Shown here one piece after another: positions 5,759 to 6,628 of a DNA stretch of 6,628 nucleotides. Origin of the DNA: Leptospiraceae bacterium (GTDB lineage: Bacteria; Spirochaetota; Leptospiria; Turneriellales; Turneriellaceae); the NCBI GenBank assembly GCA_016788945.1, contig JAEUSA010000239.1:1-6628 (forward strand), in the 5' to 3' direction. Under the pieces are notes generated by a model that was given only the letters and a program-made list of their open reading frames with translations, made no database searches and had not been told where the DNA came from. The translations under genes and the position numbers were made by a program. The first letter of the stretch is position 1. Each line of letters begins with the position of its first letter.

Positions 5759-6261
5759 CAATGACCTCGTGTCGTATCGGTTTAGGCTACGACATCCACC
5801 GTACCAAGCTGCCCGCCAATGGCGGTGCAGCGAGCGTGGTTCTCGGGGGCATTGAAATTACCGCACCGTTTTCCCTCGACGGACATTCTGACGCTGACGT
5901 GTTGTTGCACGCTATCACCGATGCCATTTTGGGCGCCCTTGCTGACCACGACATCGGTCATTATTTTCCGCCCGGTGATGAAAAAAATCGCAACCGCAAG
6001 AGCGCCGATTTTCTGGTTTTTGCGCTTGGGCGCATGCGCAGTGCTGGCTATGAGATTGCCAACCTTGATTGTAATCTTATCTGCGAGCAGCCAAAAATAG
6101 CTCCGGTGCGCCATCAGCTACGCGGCGCCGTCGCTGATTTGTTAGGCGTCAGTATCGATCGCGTGAGCATCAAAGGGCGTACCAATGAGAAACTCGATGC
6201 GGCGGGCCGCGGTGAAGCGATTATCTGTCAGGCAATCGTCTTGCTCAACGAAATCCGCTGA
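5743..6261 (+). CDS. ispF: 2-C-methyl-D-erythritol 2,4-cyclodiphosphate synthase
   Basis: IspF cyclises 4-diphosphocytidyl-methylerythritol 2-phosphate to methylerythritol 2,4-cyclodiphosphate with release of CMP, in the non-mevalonate isoprenoid pathway; it is a cytoplasmic homotrimer. Landmarks (numbered from the ATG at 5761): RIGLGYDIHR with metal ligands D11 and H13, LDGHSDADVLLHA with the third metal ligand H50, HDIGHYFPP (63-71), and IKGRTNEKLDAAGRGEAI (137-154) for CTP/CMP binding with E143. The C-terminus CQAIVLLNEIR is normal. The ATG at 5743 (172 residues, starting MAVKNP) is chosen because GGAGG lies exactly 6 nt upstream; the ATG at 5761 (166 residues, closer to the usual 156-160) has no ribosome-binding site. 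The first codons belong to the third copy of the 59-bp tandem repeat. The 3' end overlaps the convergent gene by 17 bp. ispD is not adjacent. Confidence 0.96.
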   Translation: MAVKNPMTSCRIGLGYDIHRTKLPANGGAASVVLGGIEITAPFSLDGHSDADVLLHAITDAILGALADHDIGHYFPPGDEKNRNRKSADFLVFALGRMRSAGYEIANLDCNLICEQPKIAPVRHQLRGAVADLLGVSIDRVSIKGRTNEKLDAAGRGEAIICQAIVLLNEIR

Positions 6262-6628
6262 TAATTCTGTGTAATAGAAATTCACGGCCAGAGAAATCAT
6301 TGCCGTCGAGAATAAATAGCCAGGTGACTTCGCGTTTTCGGTGCAGCAAAATCAGCGCGTTGTTTTCGACCGTTTCGGCGAGGTACCCCGGACGCGAATA
6401 ACTTTCATAAGCGAGATGGTAGAGTTCGGCGTCAGCGGCTCTCATCACCAGTTGGGGTGTGAGAATACCGTGCGCCCGGTCGCGGCTTTGTAAAAAACTT
6501 TTTTGCGCCGAAAAGAAAGTTGTCATGCCCTGCATCACGCGTTCGGGTCTCTCTTTGAAAGCCGCAAAAGTAATTTTATTCTCCGTACCACTGTCGGTGT
6601 AATATTGAAAATCTGCGACGGCAGAAAG
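6245..6628 (-). CDS. 3' end of an unrecognised protein (partial)
   Basis: The minus-strand frame is open from the right edge of the window to a TGA at 6247-6245, giving the last 127 residues of a longer protein. A GTG/ATG pair near 6538-6533 could start a 97-residue protein, but the 30 codons before it are open and read as plausible protein (including DFQYYTDSGTENKITFAAF), so the gene very likely begins outside. The visible part is soluble-looking with mixed alpha/beta character, with a hydrophobic strand NALILLHRK and then VTWLFILDGNDF near the end. I do not recognise a family and assign no function. Its 3' end overlaps ispF by 17 bp. Confidence 0.6.
   Translation of the reverse strand, partial: LSAVADFQYYTDSGTENKITFAAFKERPERVMQGMTTFFSAQKSFLQSRDRAHGILTPQLVMRAADAELYHLAYESYSRPGYLAETVENNALILLHRKREVTWLFILDGNDFSGREFLLHRIISGFR

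Larger units (their letters stand above)
5601..5777 (+). repeat. three tandem 59-bp units copying the ispF translation start
   Basis: Units at 5601-5659, 5660-5718 and 5719-5777 have an exact period of 59 bp. Units 2 and 3 differ at 2 positions; unit 1 differs from unit 3 at about 7. Each unit contains, in order, a 10-nt left arm ending TTTTCAC, an SD-like GGAGG, a start position 6 nt later (ATG, CTG, ATG), the right arm GTGAAAAACC, and codons resembling ispF residues T-S-C-R-I. The third unit runs directly into the ispF body. Because 59 is not a multiple of three, each copy lies in a different frame. It looks like duplication of the gene's own 5' end rather than an inserted mobile element, although the palindromic core might first have come from one. 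Confidence 0.9.

Noticed and set aside
5601..5777. CRISPR array
   Set aside because: The 59-bp units are directly contiguous with no unique spacers, and the repeat continues into the ispF coding sequence.

Overview
This window looks like ordinary chromosomal DNA of a Gram-negative bacterium of moderate-to-high GC. No phage, plasmid, insertion-sequence or CRISPR signature is visible. Cysteine-rich exported proteins of the formylglycine-generating-enzyme (FGE) fold and a C-terminal domain resembling uncharacterised Leptospira-type proteins make a spirochaete of the Leptospirales (Turneriella- or Leptonema-like) a reasonable but unproven guess.

Layout. Positions 1-252 (+) are the 3' end of an unrecognised gene. 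It converges on, and overlaps by 4 bp, a three-gene minus-strand operon at 3663-249. All three operon products begin with signal peptides: (i) a 582-residue protein with a degenerate FGE-like domain, a Pro/Ala-rich linker and a C-terminal domain of unknown function; (ii) a 294-residue FGE-like protein that lacks the two catalytic cysteines of true FGE; (iii) a metallo-beta-lactamase-fold hydrolase with a complete two-zinc ligand set. The genes are 9 nt apart and then overlap by 14 bp, so they are probably co-transcribed and the products probably act together in the envelope.

A 145-bp divergent control region (3664-3808) separates this operon from a plus-strand pair: a STAS-domain protein of the anti-sigma-factor antagonist type, and trpB (tryptophan synthase beta) 15 nt later. 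Each side has a candidate sigma70-type promoter. Their -10 regions lie in a 13-nt inverted repeat (12 of 13 matching), and a perfect 10-bp GC-rich hairpin lies between them. Both predicted transcripts would have very short 5' leaders.

Between trpB and ispF (5492-5742) are a REP-like imperfect palindrome (5512-5580) and then three tandem 59-bp units (5601-5777). Each unit holds a long hairpin, an SD-like GGAGG, a start-codon position 6 nt later (ATG, CTG, ATG) and a close copy of the first codons of ispF. The third unit is the actual start of ispF, so the array appears to be a tandem duplication of the ispF translation-initiation region. It creates short upstream reading frames whose stops overlap the next start by 10 nt, and a hairpin that could occlude the ispF ribosome-binding site. 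This is the most unusual feature of the window.

ispF (2-C-methyl-D-erythritol 2,4-cyclodiphosphate synthase, non-mevalonate isoprenoid pathway) converges with, and overlaps by 17 bp, an unrecognised minus-strand gene that runs off the right edge.
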